A stretch of 5,056 nucleotides of DNA, taken from positions 1 through 5,056 of the forward strand of contig JAFLSL010000101.1 in assembly GCA_022510985.1 (NCBI GenBank), given 5' to 3'. The notes under the pieces were generated by a model. The model saw only the letters and a program-made list of their open reading frames with translations. It ran no database searches and had not been told where the DNA came from. Shown in pieces: positions 1 to 4,873 of the stretch. Within the stretch, counting starts at the first letter, position 1; every line of letters starts with the position of its first letter. The position numbers and the translations under genes were made by a program. This DNA comes from Ruminococcus sp. GTDB lineage: Bacteria > Bacillota > Clostridia > Oscillospirales > Acutalibacteraceae.

Positions 1-29
1 GCCCCTTAAAATTTAAATTCTATATTAGT

Positions 30-78
30 TTAAAAGGTGGTTAAACCGCAGTATGTATGTGATTTTACAACCTTTTAA
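30..78. repeat. Inverted repeat in the non-coding left edge
   Basis: The arms TTAAAAGGT (30-38) and ACCTTTTAA (70-78) are exact reverse complements of nine bases, separated by a 31-base loop that itself holds the small palindrome GGTTAAACC (39-47). It lies just downstream of the minus-strand rubrerythrin gene, so it could mark the 3' end of that transcript. Neither side has the uninterrupted T-run expected of an intrinsic terminator, and the arms are AT-rich. A shorter GGGTA/TACCC hairpin at 81-97 lies between it and the stop codon. Nothing else in positions 1-106 looks coding or like an RNA gene. Confidence 0.3.
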
Positions 79-106
79 TAGGGTAGAAGCGTTACCCAAG
101 TGCTAA

Positions 107-652
107 TTAAAAATATCTCTTTAAGAGACCTGCAAAGCCTGCACCGTGTCTTGCCTCGTCCTTAGCCATTTCGTGAACTGTGTCGTGAATAGCGTCAAGA
201 CCTGCTGCCTTTGCTCTTTTAGCAAGGTCGAATTTACCCTCGCATGCACCAGCTTCAGCCTCAGCACGCATCTGGAGATTTTTCTTTGTGGAGTCGGTAA
301 GAACTTCGCCGAGAAGCTCTGCAAACTTAGCAGCGTGAACTGACTCCTCATAAGCGTATTTCTCGAAAGCGGCTGCAATCTCAGGATAACCCTCTCTGTC
401 AGCAACTCTTGCCATTGCAAGATACATACCAACCTCGCTGCACTCGCCGTTAAAATTGTCGCGTAAATCGTTAATAATATCCTCGCTAACGCCTTCTGCT
501 TTTCCTTCGCCTACGATATGTACTGTAGCGTAGTCAGCGTCTTCCTTAACCTCGCTGAATTTAGAAGCAGGTGCCTTACAGATAGGGCATTTCTCTGGAG
601 CTGTTTCGCCTTCGTAAACATATCCGCAAACTGAACATACAAATTTTTTCAT
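107..652 (-). CDS. rbr: Reverse rubrerythrin (rubredoxin domain first, then ferritin-like diiron domain)
   Basis: This is a 181-residue cytoplasmic non-haem iron protein. Residues 1-35 form a rubredoxin-like domain with two Cys pairs, C6-x-x-C9-G-Y and C22-P-x-C25, which should hold one Fe(SCys)4 centre. Residues 56-181 form a four-helix ferritin-like domain with diiron ligand candidates E70/E73, E103-x-x-H106, E131/E133 and E166-x-x-H169. Classical rubrerythrin has the opposite domain order. In clostridia such reversed proteins are known as NADH-linked peroxide and oxygen reductases that are strongly oxygen-induced. The start codon is fixed by AAGGAGG (661-667) eight bases upstream. The gene is transcribed alone and diverges from the amidase gene. 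A promoter at 687-715 and an operator-like palindrome at 668-680 fit stress regulation, possibly by PerR. No key ligand appears to be missing. The family assignment is secure; the exact physiological electron donor is not visible here. Confidence 0.95.
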   Translation of the reverse strand: MKKFVCSVCGYVYEGETAPEKCPICKAPASKFSEVKEDADYATVHIVGEGKAEGVSEDIINDLRDNFNGECSEVGMYLAMARVADREGYPEIAAAFEKYAYEESVHAAKFAELLGEVLTDSTKKNLQMRAEAEAGACEGKFDLAKRAKAAGLDAIHDTVHEMAKDEARHGAGFAGLLKRYF

Positions 653-667
653 CTTTTTATCCTCCTT

Positions 668-680
668 GAAAATTATTTTC
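668..680. promoter_or_regulatory. Operator-like palindrome at the rubrerythrin start site, possibly a PerR/Fur-type box
   Basis: GAAAATTATTTTC is a perfect 6-1-6 palindrome lying between the -10 element and the ribosome binding site of the rubrerythrin gene, so it would cover the predicted transcription start. The core AAAATnATTTT resembles the centre of the PerR box (TTATAATnATTATAA), but the outer positions do not match. Reverse rubrerythrin is a known PerR target in Clostridium, so the location makes sense. AT-rich palindromes also arise by chance, so the identity of the regulator is inference. Confidence 0.35.
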
Positions 681-686
681 GTTATT

Positions 687-715
687 ATTTTAACATCTTC
701 TATATTTTTTGTAAA
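687..715 (-). promoter_or_regulatory. Sigma-A promoter of the reverse rubrerythrin gene
   Basis: Read on the minus strand, a -35 of TTTACA (710-715) and a -10 of TAAAAT (687-692) are separated by exactly 17 bases. Transcription would begin near 680 and give a short leader of about 28 bases ending in AAGGAGG and the start codon. A second TATAAT-like hexamer lies further upstream at 730-735 on the same strand but has no good -35. Confidence 0.7.
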
Positions 716-743
716 GACGGTTTTGTGAAATTATAGGGAACTT

Positions 744-774
744 TTGGAATATAAATTTTAAAATTCAATATAAT
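744..774 (+). promoter_or_regulatory. Probable promoter of the amidase gene
   Basis: A consensus -10, TATAAT (769-774), is preceded by a weak -35-like TTGGAA (744-749) at a long spacing of 19 bases. The -10 sits 32 bases before the amidase start codon. A 12-base AT-only palindrome AATTTTAAAATT (754-765) fills the spacer. The suboptimal -35 and spacing suggest low expression, a need for an activator, or use of another sigma factor. Confidence 0.4.
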
Positions 775-806
775 ATAGTGAATAAAATTTGAGAGGATGA
801 TTTTAT

Positions 807-1349
807 ATGCCGACAGTTTATCTTAGCCCGTCGCTTCAGGAGTGGAATCCATATGTAGACGGCGGTAACGAGGAATATTATATGAACCTTATAGCAGACG
901 CGATGATTCCGTATTTAGAGGCAAGCGGTATTAGCTATAAGCGAAATAATCCCGAAATGACATTGCGTCAGGCTATCGCCGACAGCAACGCAGGAAATTA
1001 TGATTTGCACCTCGCTATTCATTCAAACGCTTCGGGTGAGAACAGGGCGGGTATGAATAGGGGAGTTGAGGTTTATTACTATCCCACAAGCACTAAAGGT
1101 CAGAATTTTGCCGAAGTTTTAGCTACTAATTTTTCGGATTTGTACCCCGAGCCGTCAAAGGTAAAAACAGTTCCGTCAACAACGCTCGGAGAGCTTAGAC
1201 TTACAAAAGCACCTGCGTCTCTGATTGAAGTTGCGTATCACGATAATGTTGACGACGCTCGATGGATAAGAGATAATATAAACAATATTGCCAGAAATCT
1301 CGCGAAATCGGTTGCCGAGGAGCTTGGCGTGCCGTTTAAAGAGCCTTGA
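807..1349 (+). CDS. N-acetylmuramoyl-L-alanine amidase, Amidase_3 type, without signal peptide
   Basis: This 180-residue protein is a single Amidase_3-type zinc hydrolase, a family that cuts the bond between MurNAc and L-Ala in peptidoglycan. Visible motifs are the start S7-P-S-x-Q11, an E22-E23 pair matching the second metal ligand, H72 in A-I-H-S-N-A as the third ligand, and E141 in L-I-E-V-A-Y-H as the catalytic Glu. The usual first ligand His (D-P-G-H-G in standard members) is absent; L10 or Q11 falls there, a variant I recall from many clostridial relatives. There is no signal peptide, SH3b, LysM or other wall-binding domain, so export, holin release or a mother-cell role is unresolved. 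GAGAGG (791-796) lies ten bases before the ATG and supports this start. Its 3' end faces the micro-gene at 1427-1537. The fold assignment is good; activity is less certain. Confidence 0.85.
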   Translation: MPTVYLSPSLQEWNPYVDGGNEEYYMNLIADAMIPYLEASGISYKRNNPEMTLRQAIADSNAGNYDLHLAIHSNASGENRAGMNRGVEVYYYPTSTKGQNFAEVLATNFSDLYPEPSKVKTVPSTTLGELRLTKAPASLIEVAYHDNVDDARWIRDNINNIARNLAKSVAEELGVPFKEP

Positions 1350-1373
1350 AAAAATTCAAGGTTATGGTATAAT
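1346..1373 (+). promoter_or_regulatory. Promoter-like sequence reading rightward between the amidase and the micro-gene
   Basis: TTGAAA (1346-1351) is followed after 16 bases by TATAAT (1368-1373), with TGG immediately before the -10 giving an extended TGnTATAAT element (1365-1373). Transcription would start near 1380, run antisense through the terminator and the micro-gene at 1427-1537, and could continue into the rsmF-like gene at 1597. It overlaps the amidase stop codon and a small CCTTGAA/TTCAAGG hairpin (1344-1361). The match is good, but use in the cell is not shown. Confidence 0.4.
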
Positions 1374-1380
1374 AATTTTT

Positions 1381-1411
1381 ACAAAAAGAAAAAGGGCGGG
1401 TTAACCCGCCC
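1381..1411 (-). terminator. Intrinsic terminator of the minus-strand micro-gene
   Basis: GGGCGGGTTAACCCGCCC (1394-1411) is a perfect palindrome: seven GC-rich pairs around a TTAA loop. Read on the minus strand it is followed directly by TTTTTCTTTTTGT (1393 down to 1381). It starts 15 bases after the stop codon of the gene at 1427-1537. The T-run is only on the minus-strand side, so it terminates that gene and is not a strong terminator for the amidase. Confidence 0.92.
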
Positions 1412-1426
1412 TGCGTAGCTTTGAAC

Positions 1427-1537
1427 TTACTGATTGTTCTGCTCTTTCTTGTTCTGTTCGCTCTGTGACTTCTTATTGTTGTTCTGATCTTTCTTGTTCT
1501 GATTCTGCTTGTTCTGCTTATCCTGATTGTTGCTCAT
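1427..1537 (-). CDS. 36-residue Gln/Asn/Lys-rich micro-protein, unknown function (possible small spore-type protein)
   Basis: This short gene is supported by an AAGGAGGTGAG ribosome binding site (1542-1552, core eight bases from the ATG), a TAA stop and a textbook terminator 15 bases beyond. The protein begins MSNNQDKQNK and uses only seven residue types: 11 Asn, 9 Gln, 8 Lys, 4 acidic, 3 Ser and the initial Met. It has no hydrophobic, aromatic, Gly, Ala or Pro residue, so it should be fully disordered and soluble, with a net positive charge. The segment Q-N-K-K-D/E-Q-N-N recurs at residues 13-20 and 28-35. The composition recalls small Gln/Asn-rich spore proteins of the gamma SASP kind, but I see no family signature and do not claim that identity. 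It is convergent with the amidase gene and divergent from the rsmF-like gene. Its promoter is not clear in the AT-rich 1553-1596 spacer. Confidence 0.8.
   Translation of the reverse strand: MSNNQDKQNKQNQNKKDQNNNKKSQSEQNKKEQNNQ
1443..1501. repeat. Internal 45-base-spaced repeat in the micro-gene
   Basis: The 14-base string TCTTTCTTGTTCTG occurs identically at 1443-1456 and 1488-1501, 45 bases (15 codons) apart. It lies within the two Q-N-K-K-D/E-Q-N-N segments of the micro-protein. The shorter unit GTTCTG (Gln-Asn on the coding strand) occurs at 1436, 1451, 1481, 1496 and 1511. The pattern suggests growth of the gene by duplication of a 15-codon unit, though a low-complexity codon set would also raise such matches. 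Confidence 0.6.
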
Positions 1538-1596
1538 GGAGCTCACCTCCTTGTTTGTAGATATTTTTTACATATTATTTTATTTTATACATAGTT

Positions 1597-2919
1597 ATGG
1601 AAATTTTTTTAGAAAGAATGAAATCTCTTCTCGGGGATGAATTCGAGGAATTTTTAAAATTTTATAACAACGAAAAAATCTATCGCGGACTAAGGGTAAA
1701 TACCCTTAAATGCAGCGTGGACAAGCTTATCACACTTTTGAATTTTACGATAGAGAAAACTCCGTTTTGCGGAGAGGGCATTTATATTCCCGATGAAGTT
1801 CAATCTATCGGAAATAATCCGTTGCACCACGCGGGTGCGTTTTATGTTCAGGAGCCTTCCGCAACCTCAGCTGTTGAGATGCTCGATATTAAAGAGGGTG
1901 ATAGGGTTTTAGACCTTTGTGCCGCTCCGGGCGGAAAAAGCACGCAAATCGCCGCAAAGCTAAATTCAAAGGGGCTTTTGTGGAGTAACGAGGTTGTAAA
2001 AAATCGAGCTAAAATTCTTTTATCGAATATTGAGCGTTTGGGAGTTAAAAACGCGGTCGTATCAAACTGTTATCCCGATGTACTTTGCAACAAACTTAAA
2101 GGATATTTTGACAAGATACTCGTTGACGCTCCGTGCAGCGGCGAGGGAATGTTCAGAAAAAACTCTGAGGCTCAAAATGAGTGGAGCGTTGAACACGTAA
2201 AAAGCTGTGCCGCACGTCAGTTGCAGATTTTAAATTCGGCAAAAACTGCTCTCAGAGAGGGCGGTGTGATTGTTTACTCAACCTGCACATTCTCAGAGGA
2301 AGAGAACGAGGGAGTTATCACCGAGTTTTTAAAAGAAAATCCAGATTTTTCGATAGAGGACAGCGGGGTGAATTTTGGCAGACCTACGCTAAAATATGCC
2401 CGCAGAATTTTCCCGATGGACGGCGGTGAAGGGCATTTTGCCGTAAAGCTCAGAAAAAATTCGCAGTCTTTACCTGCACCGAGCTTTAAGAATAATCCCG
2501 TGAAAATTCCCGATAATGTTTATGAGTTTTACGACGAGGTTTTTGTTGACAGACCGTTCGGAAACAAACTTGAAATAATCGGAGAAAATATTTATGCTCT
2601 GCCCGATAATCTTCCCGATACTAAAGGGCTTAATGTGCTTAGAAAAGGCGTTTTGCTCGGCGAAATTAAGAAGAACCGAATCGAGCCGCATCATCACGCA
2701 TTTATGTGTGCAAAGCCTGAGCAGTGCAGAAGATATGTTGATTTTGATGTGAACAGTGAGGAGATAAAGCTGTTTCTTCACGGAAATGAGATAAAGGTTG
2801 ACGAAAGCCTAAAGGGCTATACCGCAGTTTGTGTTAACAAAATTACTGCAGGTTTCGGCAAAGCCTCGGGCGGCAGTCTTAAGAATAAATATCCTAAGGG
2901 ATTAAGGACGTTAAAATGA
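1597..2919 (+). CDS. rsmF: RsmF/NOP-family 16S rRNA (cytosine-C5) methyltransferase
   Basis: This 440-residue SAM-dependent RNA m5C methyltransferase probably modifies 16S rRNA near the decoding site. The N-terminal part (1-95) carries the family's R-V-N-T-L and Y-V-Q-E-P-S segments. The Rossmann catalytic domain (about 96-290) shows motif I L-D-L-C-A-A-P-G-G-K-S (105-115), motif IV D177-A-P-C180-S-G-E-G-M and motif VI S-T-C230-T-F-S. C180 and C230 are the two cysteines used for release and for attack on the base. The C-terminal part (about 300-440) matches the RsmF extension and a PUA-like domain, ending in the typical Y-P-K-G-L-R. Full length. The ATG at 1597 starts where the family normally starts, but no Shine-Dalgarno sequence precedes it. 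The next ATG (1618) would cut a conserved helix and its only purine-rich stretch (AGAAAG) is too close. It is the first gene of an operon and overlaps ksgA by four bases. The exact target cytosine cannot be read from sequence. Confidence 0.9.
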   Translation: MEIFLERMKSLLGDEFEEFLKFYNNEKIYRGLRVNTLKCSVDKLITLLNFTIEKTPFCGEGIYIPDEVQSIGNNPLHHAGAFYVQEPSATSAVEMLDIKEGDRVLDLCAAPGGKSTQIAAKLNSKGLLWSNEVVKNRAKILLSNIERLGVKNAVVSNCYPDVLCNKLKGYFDKILVDAPCSGEGMFRKNSEAQNEWSVEHVKSCAARQLQILNSAKTALREGGVIVYSTCTFSEEENEGVITEFLKENPDFSIEDSGVNFGRPTLKYARRIFPMDGGEGHFAVKLRKNSQSLPAPSFKNNPVKIPDNVYEFYDEVFVDRPFGNKLEIIGENIYALPDNLPDTKGLNVLRKGVLLGEIKKNRIEPHHHAFMCAKPEQCRRYVDFDVNSEEIKLFLHGNEIKVDESLKGYTAVCVNKITAGFGKASGGSLKNKYPKGLRTLK

Positions 2920-3770
2920 AACGGTTATCTGACATAGGTACAATTAAAGAAATACTATCCCGCCATGGTTTTAATTTTTCAAAAGGACTTGGCCAGAATT
3001 TTCTTATTAACCCCTCAGTTTGTCCCAGAATGGCAGAGCTTTCTGGAGCGGACGAGGGCGTCGGAGTTATTGAGATAGGCCCCGGAATAGGCGTGCTTAC
3101 GCAGGAGCTTTGTGCGTTAGCGGATAAGGTAGTTGCCATTGAAATTGACAAAAGGCTGATTCCGGTGCTTTCGGAAACGCTCGACGAATTTGATAATATT
3201 AAGGTTATCAACGACGATGTTATGAACCTTGATTTGAATAAGCTTATCGAGGACGAGTTTAAGGGAATGAGAGTTGTAGTATGTGCAAATCTTCCGTATT
3301 ATATAACTTCGCCCGTTATTATGAAGCTTTTAGAGGACAAACTGCCCGTTGAGAACATCACAGTTATGGTTCAAAAAGAAGCGGCACAGAGAATTTGTGC
3401 CGAGGTCGGAACCAGAGACAGCGGAGCCGTAACCGTTGCGGTTAATTTTTACAGCAAGCCTGAAATGCTTTTCGGCGTGAGTGCAGGCTCGTTTATGCCG
3501 GCTCCCAAGGTTGATTCCGCGGTGATGAGATTAAACGTTTATAAAGAGCCTCTTTTTAAGCTGGAGGACAGCAAAATTTTTTTCAAGGTTGTAAAGGCGG
3601 CGTTTTCTCAGCGTAGGAAAACTGTATTGAATTCCATAAGCTCGTCGTTAGGACTTGAAAAATCGACAGTTAATAAACTGTTGACAGAAAGCGGAGTTAA
3701 TCCGCAGGCAAGGGCAGAGAAACTTTCTATGGACGATTTCTATGAAATTGCACGGAGGGTAAGCCTATGA
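2916..3770 (+). CDS. rsmA: 16S rRNA dimethyladenosine transferase KsgA/RsmA
   Basis: This 284-residue enzyme (also called ksgA) transfers four methyl groups to two adjacent adenines in the 3' terminal helix of 16S rRNA (A1518 and A1519 in E. coli numbering), a late checkpoint in small-subunit assembly. Visible motifs are K-G-L-G-Q-N-F-L (23-30), the SAM-binding E53-I-G-P-G-I-G59, the acidic E75-I-D77 at the ribose site, D101 near the adenine, the catalytic N125-L-P-Y128, F-M-P-A-P-K-V-D-S-A-V (193-203) and F-S-Q-R-R-K (230-235). The length is normal for bacteria. The start codon overlaps the rsmF-like stop as ATGA, with AAGGA (2904-2908) seven bases upstream, inside the previous gene, so translation is likely coupled. 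Pairing two rRNA methyltransferases in one transcript fits co-production for 30S maturation. Confidence 0.97.
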   Translation: MKRLSDIGTIKEILSRHGFNFSKGLGQNFLINPSVCPRMAELSGADEGVGVIEIGPGIGVLTQELCALADKVVAIEIDKRLIPVLSETLDEFDNIKVINDDVMNLDLNKLIEDEFKGMRVVVCANLPYYITSPVIMKLLEDKLPVENITVMVQKEAAQRICAEVGTRDSGAVTVAVNFYSKPEMLFGVSAGSFMPAPKVDSAVMRLNVYKEPLFKLEDSKIFFKVVKAAFSQRRKTVLNSISSSLGLEKSTVNKLLTESGVNPQARAEKLSMDDFYEIARRVSL

Positions 3771-3991
3771 GTAAAAATAAAATATTATTTTTTATTTCGG
3801 CGGCACTGTTTATTTTTGCGTTTTTGCTGTTAATCGTTGCAATGATGTTTCACGCAGTTGAGGGCAATAACTCAATTTTAGCGATTGCGGCGGCAATAAC
3901 ATCGGCGTTATCTGCTTTTGTCGGGTTTGTAATCGTACTTTTAAGTGGTAGATTTAGGGGAAGAGAAGATAGAAATGAAGGCTCAGAATAA
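3767..3991 (+). CDS. Small two-helix membrane protein, unknown function (first of a pair)
   Basis: I do not recognise this 74-residue protein. It has a short basic N-terminus (M-S-K-N-K), a hydrophobic segment at about 6-28, a short loop with H-A-V-E-G-N-N (29-35), a second hydrophobic segment at about 37-60, and a charged tail R-F-R-G-R-E-D-R-N-E-G-S-E. By the positive-inside rule both ends should face the cytoplasm. There are no catalytic motifs or cysteines. GGAGGG (3754-3759) lies seven bases before the ATG, and the start overlaps the ksgA stop as ATGA, so it is translated as part of the methyltransferase operon. The following gene starts inside its 3' end. The good ribosome binding site and coupled layout argue that it is a real gene; a link to ribosome biology is only by position. 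Confidence 0.75.
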   Translation: MSKNKILFFISAALFIFAFLLLIVAMMFHAVEGNNSILAIAAAITSALSAFVGFVIVLLSGRFRGREDRNEGSE

Positions 3992-4229
3992 TAAAAATCT
4001 GAACACTTTTCAAAGGCTTATGGTAATAATTGTTCCGATTATTGTAATGCTGCTTATCGCGTCTGTTGTTATGTGCCTTGCGTTTTCATTTTTGCCTATG
4101 TCGATTAACAGTATAGTTCATACAGGCAACGTTACTATTTATATGGCATTAGGAACGACGCTTTTGGCGGTTGTCGGGATTATTTTTTCAATAGTGAGCA
4201 AAGATAAAGAAAGTGACAAGGAAGAGTAG
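3975..4229 (+). CDS. Small two-helix membrane protein, unknown function (second of a pair)
   Basis: This 84-residue protein is also unrecognised. It has a polar N-terminus (M-K-A-Q-N-N-K-N), a hydrophobic segment at about 16-40, a loop with N-S-I-V-H-T-G-N (45-52), a second hydrophobic segment at about 54-74, and a charged tail K-D-K-E-S-D-K-E-E. I chose the ATG at 3975. An in-frame GTG at 3945 would add ten residues but has no ribosome binding site, whereas AGGGGA (3956-3961) and the purine-rich stretch after it precede the ATG, though at a long 13-base spacing. It overlaps the previous gene by 17 bases, implying coupled translation. Size, topology and acidic/basic tail resemble the neighbour, so the two may be diverged duplicates or partners. 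No terminator with a clear T-run follows before the promoter at 4284. Confidence 0.72.
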   Translation: MKAQNNKNLNTFQRLMVIIVPIIVMLLIASVVMCLAFSFLPMSINSIVHTGNVTIYMALGTTLLAVVGIIFSIVSKDKESDKEE

Positions 4230-4283
4230 AATTTTTTGCTCAAATTTCTTTGAAAAGCTTTAACGAAAAATATTAAAAAAATA

Positions 4284-4312
4284 TTGACAAATTCACCCTG
4301 TTTTTGTATAAT
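4284..4312 (+). promoter_or_regulatory. Perfect-consensus sigma-A promoter for yceD-rpmF
   Basis: TTGACA (4284-4289) and TATAAT (4307-4312) match the consensus at all twelve positions with the ideal 17-base spacer. Transcription should start near 4319, giving a leader of about 33 bases that ends in GGAGGTG and the yceD ATG. Strong expression is expected for a ribosomal protein operon. The rest of 4230-4351 holds only AT-rich sequence and weak hairpins. Confidence 0.93.
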
Positions 4313-4351
4313 CTTAAATAGCGTTTTGATATGCGTTAATGGAGGTGCGAT

Positions 4352-4849
4352 ATGCTTCTTCAGTTAAAGGAAGTCTTTCTGAACGACGGCCACAGGCTCG
4401 ACGTTGACTATTCCTTGCCGATGGACGATTTTGAACTCAGCGGTGATTATCCATTCAAATCACCTGTCAAGGTCAGTGCTTCGGCGGTCAACAGAGCAAG
4501 TCTTATTGAACTAAAGATAAATGCGGTTTTTGATTATACCACCCGCTGTGACAGATGCTTTGACGAACTCGTTAAACATCTCGAATTTACCTTTACTCAC
4601 GGACTCGCCGCAGAATTGATTGACGACGAAAGTAACGATTATATTGAAACACCGGATTATACCCTTGAACTCGACGAGGTTGTTATTTCCGATATTATCC
4701 TTAATCTGCCGAGCAAAATGCTCTGCAAAGAGGATTGCAAAGGACTTTGCTATAAATGCGGAAAAAACTTAAACCACGGCGACTGCGAATGTAATAAAAC
4801 GCAGATTGATTCAAGACTTGAAATCCTAAAACAGTTAATTGACGAATAA
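4352..4849 (+). CDS. yceD: YceD family protein (DUF177), 23S rRNA accumulation factor
   Basis: This 165-residue cytoplasmic protein belongs to the YceD/DUF177 family, which in bacteria and plastids is linked to 23S rRNA accumulation and is nearly always encoded just before rpmF. The body is a beta-rich domain with the family's C66-x-x-C69 in T-T-R-C-D-R-C-F. The C-terminus carries C125-x3-C129-K-G-L-C133-x-x-C136-G-x-N-L-N and C145-x-C147. Together these eight cysteines would suit zinc binding, which is inference. The start is set by GGAGGTG (4341-4347). The gene lies 24 bases before rpmF and shares its promoter at 4284-4312. Full length for the family; the molecular mechanism is poorly known. 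Confidence 0.93.
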   Translation: MLLQLKEVFLNDGHRLDVDYSLPMDDFELSGDYPFKSPVKVSASAVNRASLIELKINAVFDYTTRCDRCFDELVKHLEFTFTHGLAAELIDDESNDYIETPDYTLELDEVVISDIILNLPSKMLCKEDCKGLCYKCGKNLNHGDCECNKTQIDSRLEILKQLIDE

Positions 4850-4873
4850 GATAAACATTAAGGAGGAATTAAA

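Noticed and set aside
146..343. Plus-strand open frame opposite the rubrerythrin gene, and a minus-strand frame at 121-432
   Set aside because: Neither gives a recognisable protein; both lie wholly inside a well-supported gene on the minus strand and have no ribosome binding site.
1344..1361. CCTTGAA/TTCAAGG hairpin as a terminator for the amidase
   Set aside because: Seven weak pairs overlapping the stop codon and no T-run after it; the sequence is better explained as part of a promoter-like element.
1553..1596. Sporulation sigma factor promoter for the micro-gene
   Set aside because: CATAACTA-like strings on the minus strand do not match the sigma-E, F, G or K consensus at the required spacing; the spacer is too AT-rich for a call.
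2470..3211. Minus-strand open frames at 2470-2781 and 2894-3211
   Set aside because: They are antisense to the conserved rsmF-like and ksgA coding sequences, show no family motifs and have no supporting signals.
3945..3974. GTG start extending the second small membrane protein by ten residues
   Set aside because: No ribosome binding site precedes the GTG, the extension is hydrophilic and lies inside the previous gene, and an ATG with purine-rich sequence upstream follows at 3975.
807..4229. Amidase plus small two-helix membrane proteins as an endolysin-holin lysis system
   Set aside because: They are separated by over two kilobases of housekeeping genes, in different transcription units, with no phage genes nearby.
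4238..4258. Bulged hairpin after the second membrane gene as an operon terminator
   Set aside because: The stem is short with a three-base bulge and is followed by CTTTAACG rather than a T-run, so termination there is not supported.
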